Part shown: positions 18,421 through 27,645 of the stretch, one piece after another
How positions within the stretch are numbered: position 1 is the stretch's first letter
Layout of the letters: every line of letters starts with the position of its first letter
Origin: Arsenophonus sp052174455
Lineage (GTDB): Bacteria > Pseudomonadota > Gammaproteobacteria > Enterobacterales > Enterobacteriaceae
Assembly: GCA_052174455.1 (NCBI GenBank)
Contig: JBQMRP010000016.1
Location: forward strand, 1-28,580
DNA: 28,580 bases
Reading direction: 5' to 3'
Made by a program: the position numbers and the translations under genes
Notes under the pieces: generated by a model
Told to the model about the DNA's origin: nothing
Databases searched by the model: none
The model's input: only the letters and a program-made list of their open reading frames with translations

Positions 18421-19629
18421 TTAATTAAATAATGTCTGTTGCCAACCAGAAATAGTAACGACAATATAGTCCCATAATCGATTCAAAAATTCTCCTTGCT
18501 TTATCGCTTCTTTCACTACAAGTGGGTATTTATCAATCAGTTTATCATTTAAAAAGAAATCAATAGTCCCTACCACCTGGTTTTTGCTTAATGGTGCTTT
18601 GAGATAAGCTGAGTTCAGGCTATAAGTTGCTTTTAGGTCTTTTTCTCTTCCTTTTGAGATGGTTATCACTACATCTTTTTCAGTTCCCAATAAAACCGTA
18701 GATTGATTACCATACCATACCTTTTCAGTAGTAAATGGCTTATCTGCCGTTATAGGAATAATTGTGCTATAAAAACGAAATCCCCAATTTAGCAGCTTTT
18801 CACTTTCGATAAAACGAATGCTATCACTCGATGCGCCCAATACAACAGCAATCAATCGCATCTCTCCATTCGTTGCCGATGTAATAAGATTATAGCCAGC
18901 CCTACTAGTATGACCTGTCTTAATCCCATCTACTTGTAAGCTTTTGCTCCACAATAAACGATGGCGATTAAATTGCTTAATTTTATTGTAAATAAACACT
19001 TTTTCTCCATGTAATAGATACTCATCAGGTACATCTCTAATTAATGCCTTGGCTAATACTGCCATATCATGAGCAGTGCTAAATTGACCTTTTGAATCTA
19101 AGCCGTGTACGGTTTTAAAATGGGTATTTTTTAATCCTAATAAAGTAACATACTGATTCATAAGATCGACAAAGGCAGTTTGACTACCTGACACGTAATT
19201 CGCTAACGCAATACAAGCATCATTACCAGATTGAATGACAATACCACGATTTAAATCCAGTACCGAAACTCTATCTCCGGGTTTTAAAAACATTAAAGAA
19301 GAGCCTCGCAAAACAGGATTACCGGTTACCCAAGCATCTTTTCCAATGATGACGAGATCATTAATACTAATTTTCCCCGCTTTAATTGCTTGACCCACCA
19401 CATAACTGGTCATAATTTTTGTTAAACTAGCAGGATCTAAACGTTCATCTGAGTTATTAGATGTTAAAACTTTACCGCTATGATAATCCATTAACACATA
19501 AGCTTTTACATCAAGCTGCGGTATAACCTGTAATTCATTAGCATAAACATTCATGAAGGAAAAAAAAATAAATAATAGATTTAATCCACACGTTAAATGG
19601 TTAATTTTTTTTATCAAGCTCTTTCTCAT
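18421..19629 (-). CDS. dacC: D-alanyl-D-alanine carboxypeptidase (PBP6/PBP5 type)
   Basis: An intact 402-residue periplasmic enzyme that removes the terminal D-Ala from murein pentapeptides, limiting cross-linking. I place the start at ATG 19627-19629, 6 nt after GGGAGA, not at the TTG two codons upstream. The signal peptide spans about residues 1-30, ending VYA. The peptidase S11 domain has all three active-site motifs: SLTK (Ser68, Lys71), SGN (134-136) and KTG (237-239). The PBP5_C beta domain follows (about 280-370), then an amphipathic C-terminal helix (FLNRLWDYIVVTISGW) that anchors the enzyme to the inner membrane. LRGSS, DLNRGIVIQSGNDACIALA and SIRFIESEKLL favour DacC (PBP6), while KTGHT is more like DacA (PBP5). 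I prefer dacC. The length agrees with E. coli (about 400). The neighbours are dead IS elements, so it stands alone with its own promoter. Nothing suggests decay. Confidence 0.93.
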   Translation of the reverse strand: MRKSLIKKINHLTCGLNLLFIFFSFMNVYANELQVIPQLDVKAYVLMDYHSGKVLTSNNSDERLDPASLTKIMTSYVVGQAIKAGKISINDLVIIGKDAWVTGNPVLRGSSLMFLKPGDRVSVLDLNRGIVIQSGNDACIALANYVSGSQTAFVDLMNQYVTLLGLKNTHFKTVHGLDSKGQFSTAHDMAVLAKALIRDVPDEYLLHGEKVFIYNKIKQFNRHRLLWSKSLQVDGIKTGHTSRAGYNLITSATNGEMRLIAVVLGASSDSIRFIESEKLLNWGFRFYSTIIPITADKPFTTEKVWYGNQSTVLLGTEKDVVITISKGREKDLKATYSLNSAYLKAPLSKNQVVGTIDFFLNDKLIDKYPLVVKEAIKQGEFLNRLWDYIVVTISGWQQTLFN

Positions 19630-19744
19630 TATCAATCTCCCGTGTTTTCTGATTAAAATATATCAAGCATGTTTTTATAAAGAGCTTATAATAATTAAAG
19701 TTAGCTAAAAAACCTAAAGAATATCACTATGTATTATCTAATAA

Positions 19745-21124
19745 GAGTTATTACTAAATCTAGTATACGCCTGCTCAAGTTACATTCTACTCTGATGATT
19801 CGTGAATCTTATTTCCATCCTTAAATTTGACGTTGTTTACCACTAGTACAATATCAACTCCACTGAGCCGGTTCCAGATTTTTTTAGCAGACGGTAGCAG
19901 CTTAAATACCATTAAAGGGTTGTTTTTCGAAGCACAGTGGTTAAGCACATCAGCTTCATAAGCTCACTATTAAAAAGTCGATTTAATCGAATTGATTATT
20001 TTTATTATGCGCCCACTTAGCTGATAGAAAGTCATAGAATAGCAGCAACTTTTCTCGATCTTTTTCTAGCTTCTCCATCGCTGGCAAGCTAAATTAAAAA
20101 TTTTCCAACAAAATATCAAAGGATTTATCAGAGGCATTGTAGTTTCCTGCTAGCCAATACCTCCTCCTAAAACAGCTCACCATTAACTTTCGGTACTGTA
20201 TGCCTTTTGTGAATGAAGCTAACACATAAGCTATTTTATGCACCAAACAATATTGGTTGCTGCGCATCCAGAAATATCTTTATCATTACATTCCAAAAAA
20301 CCAAGCACCGCGTCCCCATGTAAAGTCTAGTAATACAGTTAAGCTCTGCGCTCGCAGGCAATTAAAAATTTAGACTAAATTTATTTTTAACTCTTGATAA
20401 GCATATTCGATCGAAATGATCTTCTTATAATCCATGCAGTGCCACAAATAATAAAGCAGCAGAAAAAGGTGATAAGCTTGTCTGACAGCCAGATAATATG
20501 TCATCAGGCAAGAAATAAACGTAGCGAATATCGCTTAAATCAGAAAGGTACCCCATTACCAAATGCTCTTTCAAGGCATTTCCTTTTTCAGTCTGCTGAT
20601 GGGTACTGATAAAGAGATCATGTGCATTTCATTAAGAAATGTCCAATATCTTTATGTGAAATAAGTTATGGAGATATCTTACAGATACAGATAGTTATAT
20701 GGTAGGAGCTTCTTCGAAGTTTTTATATGTTTAAGGTAAGGCGGTAGTAATGAGCTGTTGAAAGCATTCTGTTACCACTACTATTCTACTGACCTTGGCT
20801 ACTTTAGTTTCAAGATCGATAAACCAGTCTGGATATGATTTGTTGTATAGCAAATAATCGTTACGGAAAATGACATAATCCGTCAAAAAAGACATCGTTA
20901 AAACATGTTGTTGCAACATAGATTTGATCTCCGCCTCAACAGCTGTGCCTATTAGCTACCTAGCACTATCACGGATGCATTCAATGTAACGAATTCTGAG
21001 TAATATTTAATTTTTCTGGATACCTATAAGGTAGAACTTTTATAATATATTATTTCTCTGTTATTGTAATTATTCGCGAAAACAATCAATCAGGAAATAC
21101 GCTACCATCTTTGAAACTCATACA
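19745..21124 (-). mobile_element. IS256-family element, copy F (dead)
   Basis: A fourth nearly full-length Mutator/IS256 element, on the minus strand. Its right end (GAGTTAT, 19745-19751, in window orientation) and left end (near 21118-21124) bound about 1.38 kb. Minus-strand fragments: EIKSMLQQHVLTMSFLTDYV (about 20910-20850), FIDLETKVAKVS (about 20825-20790, from DIEIKVPKVRD), RYSLRLFLA/RYVYF-like near 20530, LFGA near 20260 (from RCWVHK), and the DRISSTVW-like C-terminal part near 19860. The flanks TCTAATAA (19737-19744) and TAAAATAA (21125-21132) agree at 6 of 8 positions and could be a worn target-site duplication. It lies about 115 bp upstream of the dacC start and may have replaced the original upstream neighbour. 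Confidence 0.75.
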
Positions 21125-21354
21125 CTAAAATAAGGATAACTCCTATTATTACCATTCAAACATCTACTAAGAATTTACATAAAATAAGCAATTTTTACCG
21201 TAAATTGGTATTTTGATCATTTTTAATATTCTTATATAGATAATTTTGCCATTTTTATCCATTTATACTCCACATGAAAGTCTTCGAGTGCTAGATTTAA
21301 TTAAAATTTTAGCTAAATTCTGCATATAATAAAACTTAGTTTATTAGAAACTTT

Positions 21355-22230
21355 TACATTCCGGAAGATAGAGTATGGTTTTTATTGAATAATTCAGATT
21401 TAATTTTAAACCAATCTTTCTAGACTGCAATGGAGTTTTATTACCTAATACTTTTTAATAATTGCTGATTGTACAGCTAAATATATCAATGCAGAGTAAT
21501 CTTAAGCTCTTCATCAAAATTGAAATAATAGCTTTTGCAGCGTATCTTTTATACCTCATTAAATCGCTCAACCATACCATTTGTTTGAGGATGCATCGGC
21601 GGGATAGTCAGTGCTCTATATCAAACTCTGTACAGAAACGGTCGAATTCTTATTTTTTAGTGGCTGAAGGTTTTCACAGAAAAAAAGGTCTATAAATTCT
21701 TTACTATTATCTGTAAATATCAATAGATAGTATGGGATTTTATCGCTTAAGATCACGTAAAAAGCGTCGAGCACTGAGAGCTGCTTTGGCTTTATAAATA
21801 TAAAAACCGATTTAGTAACATAATTCTATATCTACAAAAAGATAATGTCGTGAAGTTTTGTTTGGATATTCAAAAAATATTCACATCTACGTTGAGACAA
21901 CCAAACTCGTAGCTTTAAACGCTTCATGCTTTGCTTCAATATTTTTTGAGCAGGCGACACCGTCATAAGAAAACGATAGAAAATATGGTTGCGATCATTA
22001 ACATCATCTCTTTACTCTTTAACAGTGGTAAGTTTAGATGCACTATAACGCTTAATTAAAGTAGATACATACTCTTTGCAGAGCTAAAGAGTAACACTAA
22101 TTTTAGGTGTTGTAATTGTATAACGATTAAACTCTTATCATCATGATATTTGCTCTTAACCATATCTCTTAGTAGCTAAGTTAACATGAACATGGCTAGA
22201 GAGAAGGTCTATAATGACCTTGTGTCAAAC
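21355..22230 (-). mobile_element. IS481-family element, near-complete copy (dead)
   Basis: The best IS481 copy in the window. Minus-strand reading: an N-terminal helix-turn-helix part (22200-22000, heavily broken, ending STLIKRYSASKLTTVKE); then HVDVKYF and NKTSRHYLFVDIE (about 21890-21825), matching HIDIKYLP..PDETSRRYLFVAID with Asp; FTDNSKEFID (about 21720-21695), matching the LTDNGKEFTD core motif; PQTNGMVERFN (21590-21558), an exact match to the third catalytic motif with Glu; and KTPLQS, ELFNKNHTLSSGM at the C-terminus (about 21445-21360). All three catalytic motifs can be read, but frameshifts and stops lie between them. Confidence 0.78.
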
Positions 22231-22600
22231 AGTTAGTGCTTTTTATTTTAAATGAAGGGATGGGATTAGATATTTCTCTTCGATATCAGCACCAATTAAG
22301 TGTAAGATCATAATCTACTTCATCGTGTATTTATAAAACCCTATTTGAGTATGGTGATGGTCCGAGCACTTTAAGTTGCTAGAAGGCAGCTAACAGGTTT
22401 TTTATTAAAGATATTGTATATTCAGTTCACTATTATCCTATAATCTATAAATGTAAAAAGTCATTAAGACTATTGGATGAGAATATTTTCTCGCAGAGAG
22501 TAGTTTTAAGCACCTTAATAACTATATATATATCGTATAATTTCTTCTTTCATCAATGATTATTATTAATGGTTTTATTTACTATAAAATAGTATTTACT
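22231..22600. other. Non-coding stretch between IS481 and DUF1640 remnant
   Basis: No gene is recognised. It contains a TATATATATA run near 22525 and may include the lost promoter of the DUF1640 pseudogene that follows. Confidence 0.35.
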
Positions 22601-22946
22601 ATAGATCAGGTTGCATTTGATATACTAAAATTTTTTGAAATGCTTTGAAGACATTGGTTTATATAAAGATCAACCTTAAAGCTATTTCTCTGGCTGTTCG
22701 TGAATCCAACGAAACAGATTTATGTAGTTACTAAACAAGATTTAGACGATTTTTATAAAAATTTAAGTACACAAATATCTGATCTTTGAAAAGACATGAA
22801 TTTACGTTTTGAAAAAAACTGATGCTTAAATTCCTTTAATTCGTAAATATGTTGAACACATCATTGCTACAGAACTGCTTTTAAAGCTAGGTGGTATGAT
22901 AATTTTAACTGTTTCTACTGAAACAGAAATAATAAAATTCTTCTAA
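22601..22946 (+). pseudogene. DUF1640 (CCDC90-like) coiled-coil protein, decayed copy 1
   Basis: The fragments are DQVAFDILKFFEML, then AISLAVRES-like sequence, VTKQDLDDFYKNLSTQISDL, KDMNLRFEK and finally LLLKLGGMIILTVSTETEII, ending at TAA 22944-22946. This is the architecture of the bacterial DUF1640 family (PF07798): a short N-terminal motif (FDT..FI..LK.AGF), a long coiled coil, and one C-terminal membrane helix. The cellular role of these proteins is not settled. The original ATG appears to have become ATA before GATCAG. Two frameshifts and several stops are needed to explain it. A paralogue lies at 24547. Confidence 0.68.
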
Positions 22947-24520
22947 TGTCTTAGACTATAATTACCACTTAGCTATTAACTTAATGGTATAGGTTGTGAT
23001 TTGATTTCTTGGTTTCAAGCTTAAGTCTTGCGCAGGTAGTCAAATTTAAGATATATCTTCATCAAAATTTGATTTTCTTTTTTTTAAATAAAAATTTTAT
23101 TTTGTTAAACACTATTTAATTGTTTTAAAATTCCTCGTTTACCTGTTATCATCAGGCATATCATACTGATTTGATCTTACACTTCCCAGAAGATAGTATA
23201 GTTTTTAAATAATTTAGTTTTAACTTTTAACTAATCCTTTATAAGATTGCAATGGAGTTTTATCACCAAAATACTGATTTGTGGTTCTTTAATTATATAC
23301 TAAACATATATTATTCAGAGTGTCTGAAAATAGCAACACTATAGTGTGTTATCTTTTATAATATATTAATACCTATTTTCTAAACTCTTTGATTACTAGA
23401 GAGTTCGAGTAAATATAGATAGGAGATGAGCAGCTCGTAGGGAGAAATATTAATCTTTTTACAATAATTACCTAAATCATTGATTTAATGATCTGAAACA
23501 TTCCCTATTAAAATTCATCAATATCTTAATTATAGAAGAGGTGTTACTAATTGATTTAGTATCACAGTACTTTGCTAGTAATTTAGCAAAATGGATAGAA
23601 ATAAATCAGATTTTATTTTGATATGTTACAGGTAAAGGTGTAGTTAAAGAAAATTAAAATATCATAGCGACTTCCAAGTGATTAACTTAAATTTCCACAA
23701 CCTAAGCACTATAAAATTACTGTTAGTGAACTGAATATGGTTTACAATACTGAATTAAGGAGTTCAGCTAGCTTTTTAGTTACTTATTTAGCTCACCATT
23801 AATGGATAGATTACGAACCAAAAAATATGCTCGTGATGTGCATATTTCGTGATTAACTTCAATGATATGTAAAACCCAACATCTAATTTTACAAATACAA
23901 ATAAGCTATAGCGCAGAATTTCTTTTTTCGTCAATAGCTTTTTATAAGCTAAAATGTCAGCATGAACGGCTGACTAAGATTTCCATAGTCTCGAAGTATT
24001 TTTATTATTAATTATATAGATAAAAGGCACATAACTAGATTAACTATCAGACTATTATTTCAATCAATAATCTAAAATAGATCTTTTCATACAATCTCTT
24101 CATTTTTGGTATTTTATGCGTTTAATTATTTTTTCCTCCATATTATTATTTAAATAAACATGCAAATAACACTAAACAAATATGAATACTATCAATAATT
24201 AATTCAATGAATTTGTTTTAAACTCTAATTTAGAGGCGGCTATATCATACGCTAAACTAACCGATAGTGACTGAACGCAATACTGAAATTTACTTCTGTG
24301 ATTTGCTAAAACCAAATAAAAGAGATATTTTAAATTTAACAAGGTGTCAATTTAAGAAAAAGATTGGACAACTCTAATTGTTTGGAAATAAAAAAGATTT
24401 TTATCATGCGATACATTTTATTGTATACAGATTAGTATGTTGTATTAGCGATTGAGCTTCACAAATGAGCACAGGAAAGCTAGATTTTTTCATTAAGTTA
24501 ACAATGAAAATAGTTATGTT
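22947..24520. other. Decayed AT-rich DNA with one IS481 tail
   Basis: Apart from the IS481 3' tail at 23170-23300, I see no readable gene. Stops occur in all frames at short intervals. Short inverted repeats exist (for example CTCT..AGAG near 23385-23403) but none is long enough to stand out. Confidence 0.5.
23170..23300 (-). mobile_element. IS481-family element, 3' tail only
   Basis: It aligns with the C-terminal ends of the two other minus-strand IS481 copies (15770-15870 and 21360-21450). Shared sequence includes CCAGAAGATAGTATAG-like text, a TTTTTAACTAATC segment and TTGCAATGGAGTTTTATCAC. Only about 130 nt remain. Confidence 0.6.
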
Positions 24521-24541
24521 ATCCTTCCAAAAAGGAAGGTA
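24521..24541 (+). promoter_or_regulatory. Hairpin overlapping the ribosome-binding site of DUF1640 copy 2
   Basis: CCTTCC (24523-24528) and GGAAGG (24534-24539) form a perfect 6-bp stem with an AAAAA loop. The right arm is the only ribosome-binding sequence for the ATG at 24547. The hairpin would hide it, so translation may once have been controlled, or the match is chance. Confidence 0.4.
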
Positions 24542-24546
24542 TCCTT

Positions 24547-24850
24547 ATGAGTGATCATGTTGCGTTTGATATACAAGAATTTATCCAAACATTAAAAATG
24601 AATATTTTATAAAAAATTAAACGAAATCAATATTTCTATCGTTGCGCATAAGTTTCGCATGAGAAGCGGTTGATGTAGCAATAAAGCGAAATTTAAAAGA
24701 TGTACTTAAAGATTTATCTGATAAAATCGCTAATTTTTGTAAAAAAAATAGAAAAAATCGCTTTGATAAACTTATCTTACAATTAACAATGAGACTGAAA
24801 AAATATTAATTTTGGCTATAGGTGCCCGATTATGGCTATTCTTAATCTTT
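24547..24850 (+). pseudogene. DUF1640 (CCDC90-like) coiled-coil protein, decayed copy 2
   Basis: It begins with ATG at 24547 (MSDHVAFDIQEFIQTLKMNI, then a stop). After frame changes it continues VAIKRNLKDVLKDLSDKIAN, NRFDKLILQLTMRLKK and a hydrophobic end (ILILAIGARLWLFLIF). The opening VAFD..(K/E)F, the central coiled coil and the C-terminal hydrophobic segment mirror copy 1 at 22601, so the two are paralogues of the DUF1640 family (PF07798). An internal stop about 20 codons in, plus frameshifts, make it a pseudogene. Confidence 0.62.
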
Positions 24851-24879
24851 CCATTAAATACCTTTACTTATTACTGCTT

Positions 24880-25028
24880 CCATCTCTTTCTCGACAACAA
24901 AAGTCTCCTAAATTTTCTAATCACTTTTTCATTGTATCGAAATAACTTGATCTTGTTGTTATTTCAAGGTGATTTATTAAGATAAATTCAACATATTCTT
25001 TAACTTTCATTTTGTTATCATTCGCCAT
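24880..25028 (-). pseudogene. Small unrecognised protein remnant
   Basis: From ATG 25026-25028 on the minus strand: MANDNKMKVKEYVEFILINH, LEITTRSSYFDTMKK, an in-frame TGA (24921-24923), then LENLGDFCCRERDGSSNK to a second stop. It looks protein-like and hydrophilic and may be a small DNA-binding or plasmid-maintenance protein, but I do not recognise it. It has no clear ribosome-binding site, and chance cannot be excluded. Confidence 0.25.
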
Positions 25029-25102
25029 AGAAATCTATTTTATTTTCTGAAATTTAATATTTTATTAATTTATTTTGCTATATAATATTAACTATATTAG
25101 TA

Positions 25103-25510
25103 GTATATTTGCTTTTCTTGCAGAACAATTTGTAGCTACATCTGTGTTTAAATTATTGCAGATTTAAACAATCTACTTCAGGCTAGACGATTTGGTAAAT
25201 AAAACAATTCTACACTATGGAATCTACTTATCCCATATCCTTTTAATCAGCTAATATAGCTGTTCCCATTTTAAATATGGGAATTCCTTAGTAAATACTT
25301 CTCTAAAGTATCTAGTCTTATTAGACGATGATGATTAATTTATGCTTGCTAGCAAATATTGTGTAATATAATTCAATCCGAACAAAGAATGAACTCTTTA
25401 TCGATGATCGACTTAAGAAAATATCTAACACACTCTGTATTAAACTCTTCAAGAATCCAATCGCTCACATGACCCTATTGATTTCGGGTAATTAATGACT
25501 GCGATTCCTT
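25103..25510. repeat. Unidentified block R2, copy 2
   Basis: Second copy of the block at 11903-12310, same orientation, with many point changes and small indels. It keeps GGAATCTACTTATCCCATAT near 25217, GGGAATTCCTTAGTAAATA near 25280, CGATGATGATTAA near 25326 and GTATTAAACTCTTCAA near 25438. As in copy 1 an IS91 element lies immediately beyond it, but here in the opposite orientation. Confidence 0.7.
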
Positions 25511-25744
25511 CTTTCCTTTTATTTCCTTCTCTCCCGCATTTCCTACCTCTCCTATGTAGGATATAACATTTCTCTTTAAGAAAATCATGGAAAAAATATT
25601 TCGTCAATTTCAACAATAGCCCTTAGTTCATTTATATTGGCTGTCATCGCTAAAGAAAGAAAAGCAATAACGCCATCTAAATACTGTTTTCAAATCAAAT
25701 CCCTGTTTATTTCGCTAACTCCCGTAAAGTAAACGTAGCACACT
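25511..25744. other. Spacer between block R2 and IS91 copy 2
   Basis: No gene is recognised. A pyrimidine-rich run (TTCTTTCCTTTTATTTCC) begins near 25511 and is absent from the other R2 copy. Confidence 0.35.
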
Positions 25745-27645
25745 ATAATATGCGCTACATCTACTTTGGAGATATTCATCATATGAGTACTACTTTATAT
25801 TTTGCAATATGTTAATTTTAAATAAATTCAGCAAGATGGCTCGAAATAAATCTCTTGAAAAAGCGCAAACTTGCTAATCAAGCAGGAGAACACACGCGAT
25901 TTCACGTGTTACACTACTGCCTATTTATTTGAAACGATTTATGATCTCCCTCCCGAAATGAATTAAGCAGACTGATTAAATTTTTCATGACATCAAAAAA
26001 GAGATGTCATACAGCAATGTGCTCAATCATAAGTTCTCAACTTTCTCGATACGTAACTATTATCCTCCTCTAATCAGGATTATCCTGGGTTTTAAGCAAA
26101 TAACTAAGGGGAAAGCTTATGACGATAGATAAAACTACATTTAGAAGAAGTAACTAGATAAGTATGCTTGCCGATAAATTCATCGTCTATAAGAAAATAA
26201 GGATAATCCACGTCTCATTTATTCTCACCTGGAATAAATACAAAGATAACTTCGCAAATAGACCTGACGAATGTAGACAGAATGACGATATTCTATTTCT
26301 CTAGAATATACCAGGAATAATTTATCACATGCATCTCTTACGTTAAACTAAACTGCTTTTCACCATTAATGATGGCTGGAATAAATTTCTAAAAGATACG
26401 ATGAAATGTCAAGTCATGGATCATTTATTTGTAGAACGAAGCTTTGCCTGTACCACTTCTACTATTGGTGTTGTCTCGGTGATGACTACTACTGTACCTC
26501 CCCTAAAGCTTTCCTATCACGCTATTTTTTTGCCAAATCTTCAGTTATCTTAAAAGCCTGAAGTTCATGCAGCATCAAAACTACTGAGAGTAGTTAATAA
26601 CGCACAGATTTATATTTTATCCGACTTGAGACTAGCAAACATTACTTTTTTTACTATCCTTGATCTTCTTTTGTCTGTTTTTAACAATCACTAGACGCTA
26701 CTGAATGTTTTGTTTGGAGTCGCTACTCACACTTTTGCTACAATGTGCACGAAAATAGGATATCGAAATTGGTATCTTCTATACCATACACACTTCTGGT
26801 TAATAACTCAATCAATATTCGCATCTTCATTTCTCCGTTACTCTATGGAAGTTTAAATATTAAAGATGCTGTATGACGTGAGTTCCTCTTCAAAAAAGAG
26901 CAGTCAAAGAAATCTAGCGAGGCGATATCATCCGGTTACTGTGCTATAATGATGATCTAATAAATCCCAGTATTTTCTTGATATGAGATAAATTTGTGCC
27001 AGGAAAGCGTATCAGCAGCGTTATCTGAAGGTATAAGTACGGGACGTTACTGGAAAGTACACTTCGCTAAGTATACTTCGCTAAAAAGACAAAAGAGTCC
27101 TGGCATAGTGTGAATACACTTCCCGGCATTACTTTAAACGTTTCCCGACATCAGGGCCAAAATTGTGGCATTACCGAGGTGCTGGTTATGTATCATTACT
27201 ATGAGCACCGAACTCAAGAACACTGGTAGGAGGCACTAACGCAAGCATAGATAATCGGGTGTTATATCAACCATATTCTAGCGAAGCATTTTAAAATAGT
27301 GCATTACTATGGTTTTTTGTATAATCGTAAGCAAAGCGCACTATTACCGAAGGTGTATAAGGCATTAGAGATAATAACAGCTTGTAAAAACTAGAAAAAC
27401 CAAGATTCGCCCTTTTTATAAAAAGGTTCCTGTTCACAGATACATACAAATGCATTTTTTGTGGCGACAGTCTACTTTTTGCCTGATTCTTACAGCTTTG
27501 AAAATAGGCAACAGAATTATTATCAGAAATAATGTATAAAAATGAAAAAATGAGGGTTATTAAAGTAAACCTGGTTAATATCACTAAAATTAGTGCGATT
27601 ATAGGTCAAGAACACAGACTTCGATAAAATTTTTACTTACAATAA
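25745..27645 (+). mobile_element. IS91-family element, copy 2 (dead)
   Basis: A plus-strand IS91-type element. The upstream block (25745-26350) is shared with copy 1 and includes MARNKSLEKRK near 25835. The transposase then reads TINDGWNKFLKDTM (about 26360-26405), QIYILSDLRLANITFFTI (26608-26660, from LPD..WQHITFTMPDT), LFGVATHTF (about 26710-26740, from IFGALHTFG), RYWKVHFAK (about 27050), ALTQA..INHILAKHF (27235-27290) and IVHYYGFLYNRKQSALLPKV (27297-27356). The last is an excellent match to the MIRYYGFLSNRKRGELLPKVY motif that defines the IS91 C-terminal region. The tail (27463-27640) recurs at 10124-10310. Frameshifts, stops and a 14-bp tandem duplication (near 27060-27090) make it inactive. 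Confidence 0.75.

Noticed and set aside
27291..27584. A 97-codon open frame on the minus strand
   Set aside because: It lies antisense to the best preserved part of IS91 copy 2, whose plus-strand reading matches the transposase family.
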